A DNA stretch of 6,462 bases, from assembly GCA_030039655.1 (NCBI GenBank), contig JASHVC010000795.1:1-6462 (forward strand), in the 5' to 3' direction. Source of the stretch: Xanthobacteraceae bacterium (GTDB taxonomy: Bacteria; Pseudomonadota; Alphaproteobacteria; Rhizobiales; Xanthobacteraceae). The notes below the pieces were generated by a model. That model was given only the letters and a program-made list of their open reading frames with translations, searched no databases and was not told the DNA's origin. Positions 1 through 5,350 of the stretch are shown one piece after another; position 1 is the first letter of the stretch, and the number at the start of each line of letters is the position of its first letter. Both the position numbers and the translations under genes were made by a program.

Positions 1-602
1 GCAGCCGCATTGAAGCGGCGCTGCCTTCGCCGCCGCCGCGCGCCACCGCTCCGCTGAAACTCGCCCGGCCGTCGCGCCGCATGTTCTTTGGCGGATTTGC
101 CACCGGCGCAGCCCTGTCCGCAGCAGCAGCCGCGAGCTTGTTCCTGACTGTCATTCGCGACGACCAGGAACAAACCATCGCCGACGAAGTGGTCTCCGCG
201 CATATCCGTTCGCTGCAGGCCGGCCACCTGATGGACGTGGAAACCAGCGACCAGCACACGGTCAAGCCGTGGTTTGACGGCAAGGTTGACGTTGCGCCGC
301 CAGTCGTCGACCTGACCGCCGAGGGCTTCACGCTGCTCGGCGGCCGCCTCGACTACATCGATGGAGAACCAGTGGCCTCAGTCGTCTATCGCCGGCGCAA
401 GCACATCATTAATCTGTTTGTCGCCCGGCGATTGGGCCGCCAGCACGCGTTTGTGGCCGCGAGCACGGTCCAGGGTTACAACGTCCGCCATTGGTCGGAC
501 CAAGGGCTCGATTTTTGGGCTGTCAGCGACCTCGCGGGGGAAGAGTTGGGCGAGTTCGTGCAGAAAGTGTCGGCAGCACTGCATCCAGGTCAGCCGTCCT
601 GA
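1..602 (+). CDS. Membrane anti-sigma factor, 5' end outside the window
   Basis: The frame is open from the first bases, so the N-terminal part (normally the cytoplasmic sigma-binding region) lies upstream; about 199 residues are visible. They comprise a proline-rich linker (LPSPPP), a basic stretch ending RPSRR, one hydrophobic segment of about 22 residues (MFFGGFATGAALSAAAAASL onward, bases 81-155) and a C-terminal periplasmic domain. That domain contains HTVKPWFDGKVDVAPPVVDL followed by GFTLLGGRLDYIDGEPVA and YRRRKHIINLF, a pattern I recognise from anti-sigma factors paired with ECF sigma factors in alphaproteobacteria. Such proteins hold an ECF sigma factor at the membrane and release it under envelope or oxidative stress. 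The sigma gene is expected just upstream, but this is inference. The ATG at 81 is internal and would remove the cytoplasmic part, so it is not the real start. Family assignment is fairly sure; the inducing signal is unknown. Confidence 0.82.
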   Translation, partial: SRIEAALPSPPPRATAPLKLARPSRRMFFGGFATGAALSAAAAASLFLTVIRDDQEQTIADEVVSAHIRSLQAGHLMDVETSDQHTVKPWFDGKVDVAPPVVDLTAEGFTLLGGRLDYIDGEPVASVVYRRRKHIINLFVARRLGRQHAFVAASTVQGYNVRHWSDQGLDFWAVSDLAGEELGEFVQKVSAALHPGQPS

Positions 603-668
603 CTGGTCCCAAGCCGGATTAGCGGCTAAAAATCCCAAACTGATAATGACTTGCGCCGGTCGCGGAAC

Positions 669-683
669 CCGCAGGCACTGCGG
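669..683 (+). promoter_or_regulatory. Short perfect hairpin upstream of the efflux genes
   Basis: CCGCAG and CTGCGG form a perfect 6-base stem around the 3-base loop GCA. It lies in the 117-base gap between the anti-sigma gene and the adaptor gene, 36 bases before the chosen ATG. No T-run follows, so it is not a normal terminator. It could be a regulator site or a leader RNA structure. A GATAAT hexamer lies upstream at 642-647 but has no convincing -35 partner, so I do not call a promoter. Confidence 0.3.
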
Positions 684-719
684 AAACAAGAGCGGCGCGG
701 TGGACGTTTGATTACGAGC

Positions 720-1838
720 ATGGATCAACGCGTCGATAACGAACAGCGGCAAGACACAACGCCGAGCCGTGAAGCGAAATCGGATCTCGGCACAGCGCCG
801 AAGGACCGGTCGTGGCTGGCGACGCTGCGCGAGCACCGAACGCTGGTCCTGATCTTGGCAGCACTTTGCATCCTGCTGATGGTTGGGGTCACCATCTGGT
901 GGATCAATGCCAGCCGCTATGAATCGACCGATGATGCTTTCATCGACGCCCGCACCGTGACCATCAGTTCGCAGCTGAGCGCGCGCGTGGTCGATGTACC
1001 GGTCACGGATAACCAGCTTGTTACTGCTGGGACAGTGCTGGTCACTCTCGATAAGAGCGACTACCAAGCGCAGCTCGATCAAGCCAAAGCCCAAGTCGAC
1101 CAGGCCCAAGCCAACGTCGCCAATATCGAGGCGCAGATTGCGGCCCAGCAGGCCCGTATCGATGAAGCCGAAAAACAAGTGGTCCAGGCGCAGGCCGTAC
1201 TCACCTTCGCGCAGCAGCAGAACGAACGCTACAGCGGGCTCGTCAAGACTGGGGCGGTTACTGTGGAGCAAGCGCAGCAGTACAACTCCAATTTCCTACA
1301 GGCCCAGGCGAGCTTCGCGGCTGCACAAGCCAACGCCGTCGCCACAGAAAAGCAGCTTCCCGTATTGCAGACCCAGCGGCAACAGGCGCAGGCGCAGCTT
1401 GAGCAGATGCAAGCCGCAGCGGAGCCACCGCAGATCAACCTGTCACGCACGGTGATCACGGCGCCCGTCGACGGATATGTGACCAACCTGACGGCCGCAA
1501 AGGGACTGTATGCCGCGGCCGGGCAAGCGCTGATGATGTTCGTGCCGAAGGACGTCTGGGTGACGGCGAACTTCAAGGAGACCCAGCTCAATTACATGCG
1601 TGATGGGCAGCAGGTCGACATCACCATCGATGCCTTCCCCGATCGGATTTTCAAGGGTCATATCGCAAGCATCCAGGCGGGTAGCGGCACGGCGTTCAGC
1701 CTGTTGCCTGCACAGAACGCGACGGGCAATTACGTCAAGATCGTGCAGCGTGTGCCGGTCAAAATCGTGTTCGACAATCCACCTGACCTGTTGCTCGGGC
1801 CCGGCATGTCGGCAGTGCCGAGCGTCAAGGTGAAATGA
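720..1838 (+). CDS. HlyD family periplasmic adaptor (EmrA-like) of an MFS efflux pump
   Basis: This is a membrane-fusion protein that links an inner-membrane MFS pump to an outer-membrane channel. From the ATG at 720 it has 372 residues, usual for EmrA. It has a polar N-terminus (1-40), one membrane anchor (about 41-61), and a first half-lipoyl segment with YESTDDAFIDARTV (about 67-110). A long Gln/Ala-rich coiled-coil hairpin follows (about 113-236), then the second half-lipoyl segment with ITAPVDGYVTNL (246-257) and a beta-barrel region. The closing motif ATGNYVKIVQRVPVKI (334-349) is typical of EmrA-type adaptors. The stop overlaps the pump's start as ATGA, indicating translational coupling. 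In-frame TTG codons at 651 and 708 could extend the protein by 23 or 4 residues; 720 was chosen because the protein from there has the usual EmrA domain order, but the ribosome binding site is weak. No TolC-like gene is visible. Confidence 0.93.
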   Translation: MDQRVDNEQRQDTTPSREAKSDLGTAPKDRSWLATLREHRTLVLILAALCILLMVGVTIWWINASRYESTDDAFIDARTVTISSQLSARVVDVPVTDNQLVTAGTVLVTLDKSDYQAQLDQAKAQVDQAQANVANIEAQIAAQQARIDEAEKQVVQAQAVLTFAQQQNERYSGLVKTGAVTVEQAQQYNSNFLQAQASFAAAQANAVATEKQLPVLQTQRQQAQAQLEQMQAAAEPPQINLSRTVITAPVDGYVTNLTAAKGLYAAAGQALMMFVPKDVWVTANFKETQLNYMRDGQQVDITIDAFPDRIFKGHIASIQAGSGTAFSLLPAQNATGNYVKIVQRVPVKIVFDNPPDLLLGPGMSAVPSVKVK

Positions 1839-3451
1839 GCGACCAGCGCCAACAGGGCGGCTGGAGTCCGAGCCGATCGGCGGCGGGTCATCGCAACCCC
1901 TGGCTCGTAGCCGTGGTGGTGTCGATCGCCACCTTCATGGTCGTGCTGGACACGGCAATCGCCAACGTGTCGCTGCGCTATATTGCCGGCAGCCTCGGCG
2001 CCAGCATCGACGAAAGCACCTGGGTGGTGACCACTTATCTGATCGCCAACGCCGTGGTGCTGCCGGTGAGCGGTTGGCTTTCCAACGTGGTCGGGCGCAA
2101 GCGCTTCTACATGATCTGTGTTGCGCTGTTCACAATAAGCTCGCTGCTGTGTGGCCTCGCGCCCAGTCTCAACGCCCTGATCTTTTTTCGCATACTGCAG
2201 GGGCTCGGTGGCGGCGGCATGCCGACCAGCGAACAGGCCATCCTGGCGGATACGTTTCCGCCCGAGAGGCGGGCTCAGGCTTTTGCCCTCTACGGTATCG
2301 CCGTGATCGTGGCACCGACGGTCGGCCCCACACTCGGCGGCTGGATCACCGACAATTATTCCTGGCATTGGATCTTCTTCATCAATGTGCCGATCGGCAT
2401 CGCGTCGCTGGCGCTGGTGCAATGGCTGCTGGTGGAACCGGAAGTGCTTGAGGAAGAGCGCCGCGAGCGGCTGTCCGGCGGGCTGCGCATCGACTGGATC
2501 GGGTTTGTGCTGATCGCCGTGACGTTTGGCGCCCTCGAAATGGTGCTCGATCGCGGCCAGGAAGACGATTGGTTTCAATCCAATCTGATCATCAGCTTCA
2601 CGCTCATGTCGGCCTCGGCGTTCATATTCTTCATTTTCTGGGAGCTCACCGAGGACGATCCAATCGTGGACATTCGGTTGCTCTGTCAGCGCCAATTCGG
2701 CATGGCTTTTTTGGTCATGCTAACAGTGGGCGCGATACTCTTCGGCTCGAACCAGATCACCCCACAGCTGTTACAGACCGGTTTTCCCTATACGGCAGAG
2801 CTTTCGGGGCTCGCGGTGATGCCGGGCGGAGTGGCAATGCTGTTGCTGATGCCCATTGCCGGGATGGTGACCGGGCTGATGCAGCCGAAATACTGGATTG
2901 CGATCGGCATGAGCGCGGTCGCGCTGTCGATGTGGTACTCCACAAACATCGTCCCGGATGCAAGCTTCGGTTTCTTCGCCTTTATCCGAATCTTACAGGT
3001 CATCGGCCTGCCGTTCCTGTTTATTCCAATCAACACGATTGCCTATGACGGGCTTGCGCCGAACAAGACTAGCGAAGGCTCTGCCCTGATCAATGTGGCG
3101 CGCAATCTAGGAGGAAGCATCGGCGTCTCGTTAGCCAATACCGAATTGTTGCGGCGCAGCCAATTCCATCAATCACGGCTTGTTGAAAACACAAACCCGA
3201 CGTCTCCGGTGTTTCAATCGACCGTGAAGCAAATGACTCAATATTTTGCGCAACAGGGGGCGCCGCCGACGGAGGCGCAAGCTCATGCGTATGGCTACAT
3301 CGGCCAAGTGATCAGCGGGCAGGCCTCGCTTATGGCCTATATCGACGTATTCTACACCTGGGCTATTTTTGCCGCAGTGCTCGTGCCAATTGTGCTGCTG
3401 CTGATTCGTCGCGTATCAACAGTTGGCGGCCGTGCGGCCGCCATGCATTAA
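1835..3451 (+). CDS. DHA2 family MFS efflux pump (EmrB-like permease)
   Basis: This is a proton-driven exporter of drugs or other toxic small molecules in the inner membrane, predicted to have 14 helices. Its 538 residues match the usual EmrB length. Family marks are LDTAIANVSL in helix 1 (38-47), the loop motif GWLSNVVGRKR (80-90, MFS motif A), RILQGLGGGGMP (119-130), and VAPTVGPTLGGW (159-170, the antiporter motif C). These are followed by WHWIFFINVPIGI (177-189). A polar loop at about 201-219 and a periplasmic loop near 440-490 fit the 14-helix layout. It starts inside the last codons of the adaptor gene (ATGA overlap), with AAGG at 1827-1830 serving as a ribosome binding site, so pump and adaptor are made together. 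The substrate cannot be read from the sequence. The C-terminus ends GGRAAAMH, where the DNA also forms a GC hairpin. Confidence 0.95.
   Translation: MSDQRQQGGWSPSRSAAGHRNPWLVAVVVSIATFMVVLDTAIANVSLRYIAGSLGASIDESTWVVTTYLIANAVVLPVSGWLSNVVGRKRFYMICVALFTISSLLCGLAPSLNALIFFRILQGLGGGGMPTSEQAILADTFPPERRAQAFALYGIAVIVAPTVGPTLGGWITDNYSWHWIFFINVPIGIASLALVQWLLVEPEVLEEERRERLSGGLRIDWIGFVLIAVTFGALEMVLDRGQEDDWFQSNLIISFTLMSASAFIFFIFWELTEDDPIVDIRLLCQRQFGMAFLVMLTVGAILFGSNQITPQLLQTGFPYTAELSGLAVMPGGVAMLLLMPIAGMVTGLMQPKYWIAIGMSAVALSMWYSTNIVPDASFGFFAFIRILQVIGLPFLFIPINTIAYDGLAPNKTSEGSALINVARNLGGSIGVSLANTELLRRSQFHQSRLVENTNPTSPVFQSTVKQMTQYFAQQGAPPTEAQAHAYGYIGQVISGQASLMAYIDVFYTWAIFAAVLVPIVLLLIRRVSTVGGRAAAMH
3425..3442 (+). 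repeat. GC-rich hairpin at the end of the pump gene
   Basis: GGCGGCC and GGCCGCC form a perfect 7-base stem with a GTGC loop, lying in the last codons of the pump gene. No T-run follows. Together with the next hairpin it may protect the 3' end of the adaptor-pump message or mark an RNA processing point before the cupredoxin gene. That role is inference; the inverted repeat itself is seen directly. Confidence 0.5.
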
Positions 3452-3466
3452 CCGCGCGTACGCGGT
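3451..3466 (+). repeat. Second hairpin just after the pump stop codon
   Basis: ACCGCG and CGCGGT form a perfect 6-base stem with a CGTA loop, beginning on the last base of the TAA stop. It sits 8 bases after the first hairpin and 43 bases before the cupredoxin start. With no T-run it is unlikely to be a strong terminator; it could be part of an intergenic processing element or a protein-binding site. Confidence 0.45.
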
Positions 3467-3509
3467 CCTGAAGTTAAAACGATAAGAAATTTGGAGGAAT
3501 ACCTTTACC

Positions 3510-3938
3510 ATGCAATGGCCATTTGAACGAAAAAAGTCGGGGGCGCGTCCGCGCGACGCGGTGGCGCATGCATTTTCTGTGCTGGCAATACTCCTCGCGG
3601 CGCAGTGGGCTGCGGCGCAGCCGAAGCCGGTTATGATCCAAGTCGTCATGGTCGACTATCGTTTCGATCCCGACCATCTGACTTTTGAGCACGATGTTCA
3701 TTATCAGTTGCATTTGGAGAATCAGGGAAAGGAGACTCACGAATTTACGGCGCCGACATTCTTGGCCACCGCCACGATCGATAATCCTGATGTGCTCAAT
3801 CGCGAGCACACTGAGGTCCTGGTGGACCCAGGCGAATCGAAAGACCTTTTCCTGACGCCGCACCGCCCCGGCACGTACGATTTGCGCTGCGCCGACCATG
3901 ACTGGAATGGCATGGTGGGCGGAATTACCGTCAAATAG
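3510..3938 (+). CDS. Secreted cupredoxin (type 1 copper protein)
   Basis: This is a small predicted blue copper protein of 142 residues, likely periplasmic, and a candidate for electron transfer or copper handling. A basic N-terminus (RKK at 7-9, later R13 and R15) leads into a hydrophobic core at about 21-35 with probable cleavage after AAA at 34-36, giving a mature domain of about 106 residues. The copper ligand set is complete: His77 in THEF, then Cys127, His130 and Met135 in CADHDWNGM, which fits the C-x2-H-x4-M pattern of type 1 sites. PGESKDLFL (107-115) and RPGTYDLRC (119-127) are typical cupredoxin strand sequences. The start has a GGAGG at 3493-3497, 12 bases before the ATG, a slightly long gap. 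It lies 58 bases after the pump gene on the same strand with no clear terminator between, so shared transcription is likely. Partner proteins are unknown. Confidence 0.88.
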   Translation: MQWPFERKKSGARPRDAVAHAFSVLAILLAAQWAAAQPKPVMIQVVMVDYRFDPDHLTFEHDVHYQLHLENQGKETHEFTAPTFLATATIDNPDVLNREHTEVLVDPGESKDLFLTPHRPGTYDLRCADHDWNGMVGGITVK

Positions 3939-3956
3939 AGCCTTTTCAAATAGGCG

Positions 3957-4017
3957 GCAGGCGGAAAATCGTCACATTAACGCCGCCTGCGCCGCAGGCA
4001 GACGCCATAAAGCCTGC
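3957..4017. repeat. Alternating GCAGGC / GCCTGC inverted repeats
   Basis: GCAGGCGG (3957-3964) pairs with CCGCCTGC (3983-3990). The latter's GCCTGC (3985-3990) also pairs with GCAGGC (3994-3999) across a 3-base loop, and that copy can instead pair with GCCTGC (4012-4017). Four arms can thus form mutually exclusive hairpins directly after the cupredoxin gene. There is no T-run on the + strand. It may stabilise or end the upstream message weakly, or it may be a short REP-like element. Confidence 0.45.
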
Positions 4018-4051
4018 CGAATCAAACGGCATTTGTAAGGTGTCCGGCCGG

Positions 4052-4189
4052 CTAGCACTTGGCCCGACCGAGTAGCGGATCGTGGCGCCGCGGCCGCGAC
4101 GGGTGCTCGGCGATGAAAATCTTCTTCAGAAAGGCATCGTCGCCATTCATCTGCGCCAAAATTTCTTTTTGTTTCGGCGACGGCACCAT
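4052..4189 (-). CDS. Possible small protein of 45 residues, function unknown
   Basis: Read on the - strand, an ATG at 4189 opens a 45-codon frame ending in TAG. The product begins MVPSPKQKEILAQMNGDDAF and continues with LKKIFIAEHP, a basic RPRR patch and a terminal Cys. It has no membrane segment or signal peptide; the first half could form an amphipathic helix. About 33 of 45 codons end in G or C, as in the neighbouring genes, and the composition looks more natural than the overlapping + strand frame at 4082-4270. No good ribosome binding site precedes the ATG, and the frame stays open further upstream, so it could instead be a gene remnant. It diverges from the gene at 4263 with a 73-base gap. 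I do not recognise a family. Confidence 0.35.
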   Translation of the reverse strand: MVPSPKQKEILAQMNGDDAFLKKIFIAEHPSRPRRHDPLLGRAKC

Positions 4190-4262
4190 TCTTGCTTGAA
4201 GTCGTTGTCTGGGTGGGCTGTGGGGGCTGTGTATCGGAAGACTGGGAAGAAAGGAGTCGCCA

Positions 4263-4676
4263 ATGTGTGACTTTAGCCTTCAAAGCGTACGGTCGCGGCC
4301 GGCAAAAGTCGGTGACAAGCTCGTAACGCGTGACTTCGGGACGGGAACGCGTGGGTTCGCCGCCTCGGACGACCCTGGATTGGCGGTATGCGTGCTGCCG
4401 GGAACGGAGCTGGCATTTGCCGGCGACGTTGCGTGCCTGCCGGCCGGCCTTCTGGGGTGGAAGACCAAGACCATCAACCACCAGACCGCCATCTTTCGTC
4501 AGGTCAACAAGGACAAGTTGGCCGCGCATCACGATGCGCTCGAATTTCCCGATGGGCGTATCGTGCTGCTGACGTTGCTCTGCGAAGGACAGGCGGCAAC
4601 CGTTCTGCAATTGCCGGCGCAGCCGACAACTGCCGAAGAGGCACGCGAACAGGAGCGTGTGGGCTTCTTAGGCTAA
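4263..4676 (+). CDS. Conserved protein of unknown function, MCDFSL type
   Basis: The 137-residue product begins MCDFSLQSVRSRPAKVGDKL and includes TRGFAA (29-34) and CVLPGTELAFAGDV (43-56). It resembles small proteins starting MCDYSL that I recall from Bradyrhizobium and relatives, which have no known role. It has no signal peptide or membrane segment, so it is probably cytoplasmic. Cysteines at 2, 43, 58 and 107 and histidines at 73, 89 and 90 could bind metal, but no classical motif is visible. The C-terminal tail (about 122-133) is charged. AAGGAG at 4251-4256, 6 bases before the ATG, fixes the start well. It appears to be its own transcription unit, closed by a strong terminator after the stop codon. 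Confidence 0.8.
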   Translation: MCDFSLQSVRSRPAKVGDKLVTRDFGTGTRGFAASDDPGLAVCVLPGTELAFAGDVACLPAGLLGWKTKTINHQTAIFRQVNKDKLAAHHDALEFPDGRIVLLTLLCEGQAATVLQLPAQPTTAEEAREQERVGFLG

Positions 4677-4705
4677 CACGCATCCGCTCACATTGCGCAA
4701 TGAAA

Positions 4706-4735
4706 GCCGGCCGCCTGTCGGGTGGCCGGCGTTTT
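4706..4735 (+). terminator. Rho-independent terminator between convergent genes
   Basis: GCCGGCCGCC (4706-4715) and GGTGGCCGGC (4721-4730) pair over 10 positions with one G-T wobble around the loop TGTCG, followed by GTTTT. It lies 30 bases after the stop of the gene at 4263. On the - strand the same stem is followed by TTTC, so it may also stop transcription of the convergent phasin-like gene. Confidence 0.8.
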
Positions 4736-4784
4736 GTCATCGCCGAGGCGGCCTTCGTCCGATACGAAGATTCTCAAACACAGG

Positions 4785-5213
4785 TCAGCTCGTCCCCGCC
4801 AACCCACCATCACCGAAACAGCGAACACCCGCGTTGATGATTTTTTGGCTGTCGGAGACAATGCGATAGCTGTCTTCCCCGCATCTGTTCATCCATTCGC
4901 CCAACCATTGCTGATAGGCCGAGAGCGCGTCGGGAACGGACTGGGCTGCCGTCAGTTTGTTTGGCAGACTTGATGCCAGTTCGACCTCCGACGTTGCCCG
5001 CGCCAACCAGTCGCGGCCAATGGTCGAAAGGACCTCGAACATTTCCTTCTGCAGGCGCAGGCCAGCCATAACTCCCCCCGGCCCCATCGTTCCGAAAGAG
5101 AGCCCTTGCCCGTTCATCGCTGACCGTTTCTGGCTACGGGATCGCTCGCCGTGCGTGCTCCCGCCGGTATTTTCGCTGCGCTGGGTGTCGCTTCGTTGAT
5201 TGTCCTGAGGCAT
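4785..5213 (-). CDS. Phasin-like protein
   Basis: This is a 142-residue protein resembling phasins, the helical proteins that coat polyhydroxyalkanoate granules in the cytoplasm and influence their size and number. The core at about residues 51-127 is a predicted helical region with LQKEMFEVLSTIGRDWLARA (55-74), SEVELASSLPNKL (75-87), SVPDALSAYQQWLGEWMNR (92-110) and SDSQKIIN (120-127). This order (an EMFE..GRDWLAR helix, then a SVP-A-AYQQW helix, then a tail helix) is the phasin pattern. The first 35 residues are polar and low in complexity (Q, S, R, N rich). The start at 5213 has GGAG 8-11 bases upstream on its strand; an internal ATG at 5117 (residue 33) is the alternative. It diverges from the MFS gene at 5351. 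Some phasin-domain proteins have no link to granules, so the function is less sure than the family. Confidence 0.75.
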   Translation of the reverse strand: MPQDNQRSDTQRSENTGGSTHGERSRSQKRSAMNGQGLSFGTMGPGGVMAGLRLQKEMFEVLSTIGRDWLARATSEVELASSLPNKLTAAQSVPDALSAYQQWLGEWMNRCGEDSYRIVSDSQKIINAGVRCFGDGGLAGTS

Positions 5214-5234
5214 GGTGTGGCTCCACTCACTGTG

Positions 5235-5255
5235 TGTTGTCCGGACCGGACTACA
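5235..5255. promoter_or_regulatory. Near-perfect palindrome, candidate operator 1
   Basis: The core GTCCGG-A-CCGGAC (5239-5251) is perfect around a single central base, and it is flanked by TGT on the left and ACA on the right that also match after one mismatched pair. The 21-base odd-centred shape is typical of sites for dimeric repressors such as the TetR family. It lies in the divergent region between the phasin-like and MFS genes. No regulator gene is visible within the window, so the binding protein is unknown. Confidence 0.5.
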
Positions 5256-5267
5256 GCCACTAACGTC

Positions 5268-5282
5268 CCGCTCGGCGAGCGG
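5268..5282. promoter_or_regulatory. Perfect palindrome, candidate operator 2
   Basis: CCGCTCG-G-CGAGCGG is a perfect 15-base inverted repeat with one central base at 5275. Its centre is 30 bases from that of the first palindrome, close to three helical turns. The two differ in sequence, so they may bind different proteins or fold as RNA hairpins in the leader of the phasin-like transcript. Confidence 0.45.
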
Positions 5283-5305
5283 TGGCGCCTACCCTCAATG
5301 AGCCT

Positions 5306-5333
5306 ATTATACGCCGTTTCGGATCGCGTTGAA
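5306..5333 (-). promoter_or_regulatory. Candidate sigma-70 promoter of the phasin-like gene
   Basis: On the - strand a perfect TATAAT (5306-5311) is preceded, after 16 bases, by TTCAAC (5328-5333), a poor match to TTGACA. Transcription would start near 5299 and give a leader of about 86 bases that contains both palindromes. The -10 box is clear, while the -35 box is weak. The same AT-rich patch reads TATTAT on the + strand (5305-5310), but no -35 box for the MFS gene is evident. Confidence 0.45.
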
Positions 5334-5350
5334 GGGCCCTCGCCATTTCG

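Larger units (their letters stand above)
3939..4262. other. 324-base stretch without a clear large gene
   Basis: The stretch separates the efflux-cupredoxin cluster from the next + strand gene. It holds alternating inverted repeats near its left end, a possible small - strand gene in the middle (4052-4189), and a purine-rich run with the ribosome binding site of the next gene at its right end. I found no convincing sigma-70 promoter and no canonical T-tailed terminator for the upstream cluster. Confidence 0.6.

Noticed and set aside
664..690. GGAAC at 664-668 as a general-stress (EcfG-type) -35 box upstream of the adaptor
   Set aside because: No matching GTT-type -10 box occurs at the needed spacing, so the hit is probably chance.
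378..1271. Long open frame on the - strand (297 codons)
   Set aside because: It lies opposite the anti-sigma and adaptor genes, whose products have clear family motifs; it is a mirror frame of GC-rich coding DNA with no recognisable domain.
1730..2695. Long - strand frame (321 codons), rich in His, Asp and Arg
   Set aside because: It is antisense to the EmrB-like pump, and its composition is typical of the reverse of hydrophobic membrane-protein codons.
4082..4270. 62-codon + strand frame before the MCDFSL gene
   Set aside because: It has no ribosome binding site, a basic product without family features, and an overlap with the start region of the next gene.
4400..4435. GGAAC followed by CGTT at fitting distance, resembling an EcfG-type promoter
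   Set aside because: It lies inside the coding region of the MCDFSL gene, and no + strand gene starts soon after it.
3972..4610. 212-codon - strand frame across the intergenic region
   Set aside because: Two thirds of it is opposite the well-supported gene at 4263, and the rest overlaps the more natural small frame at 4052-4189. Its product is low-complexity with no motif.
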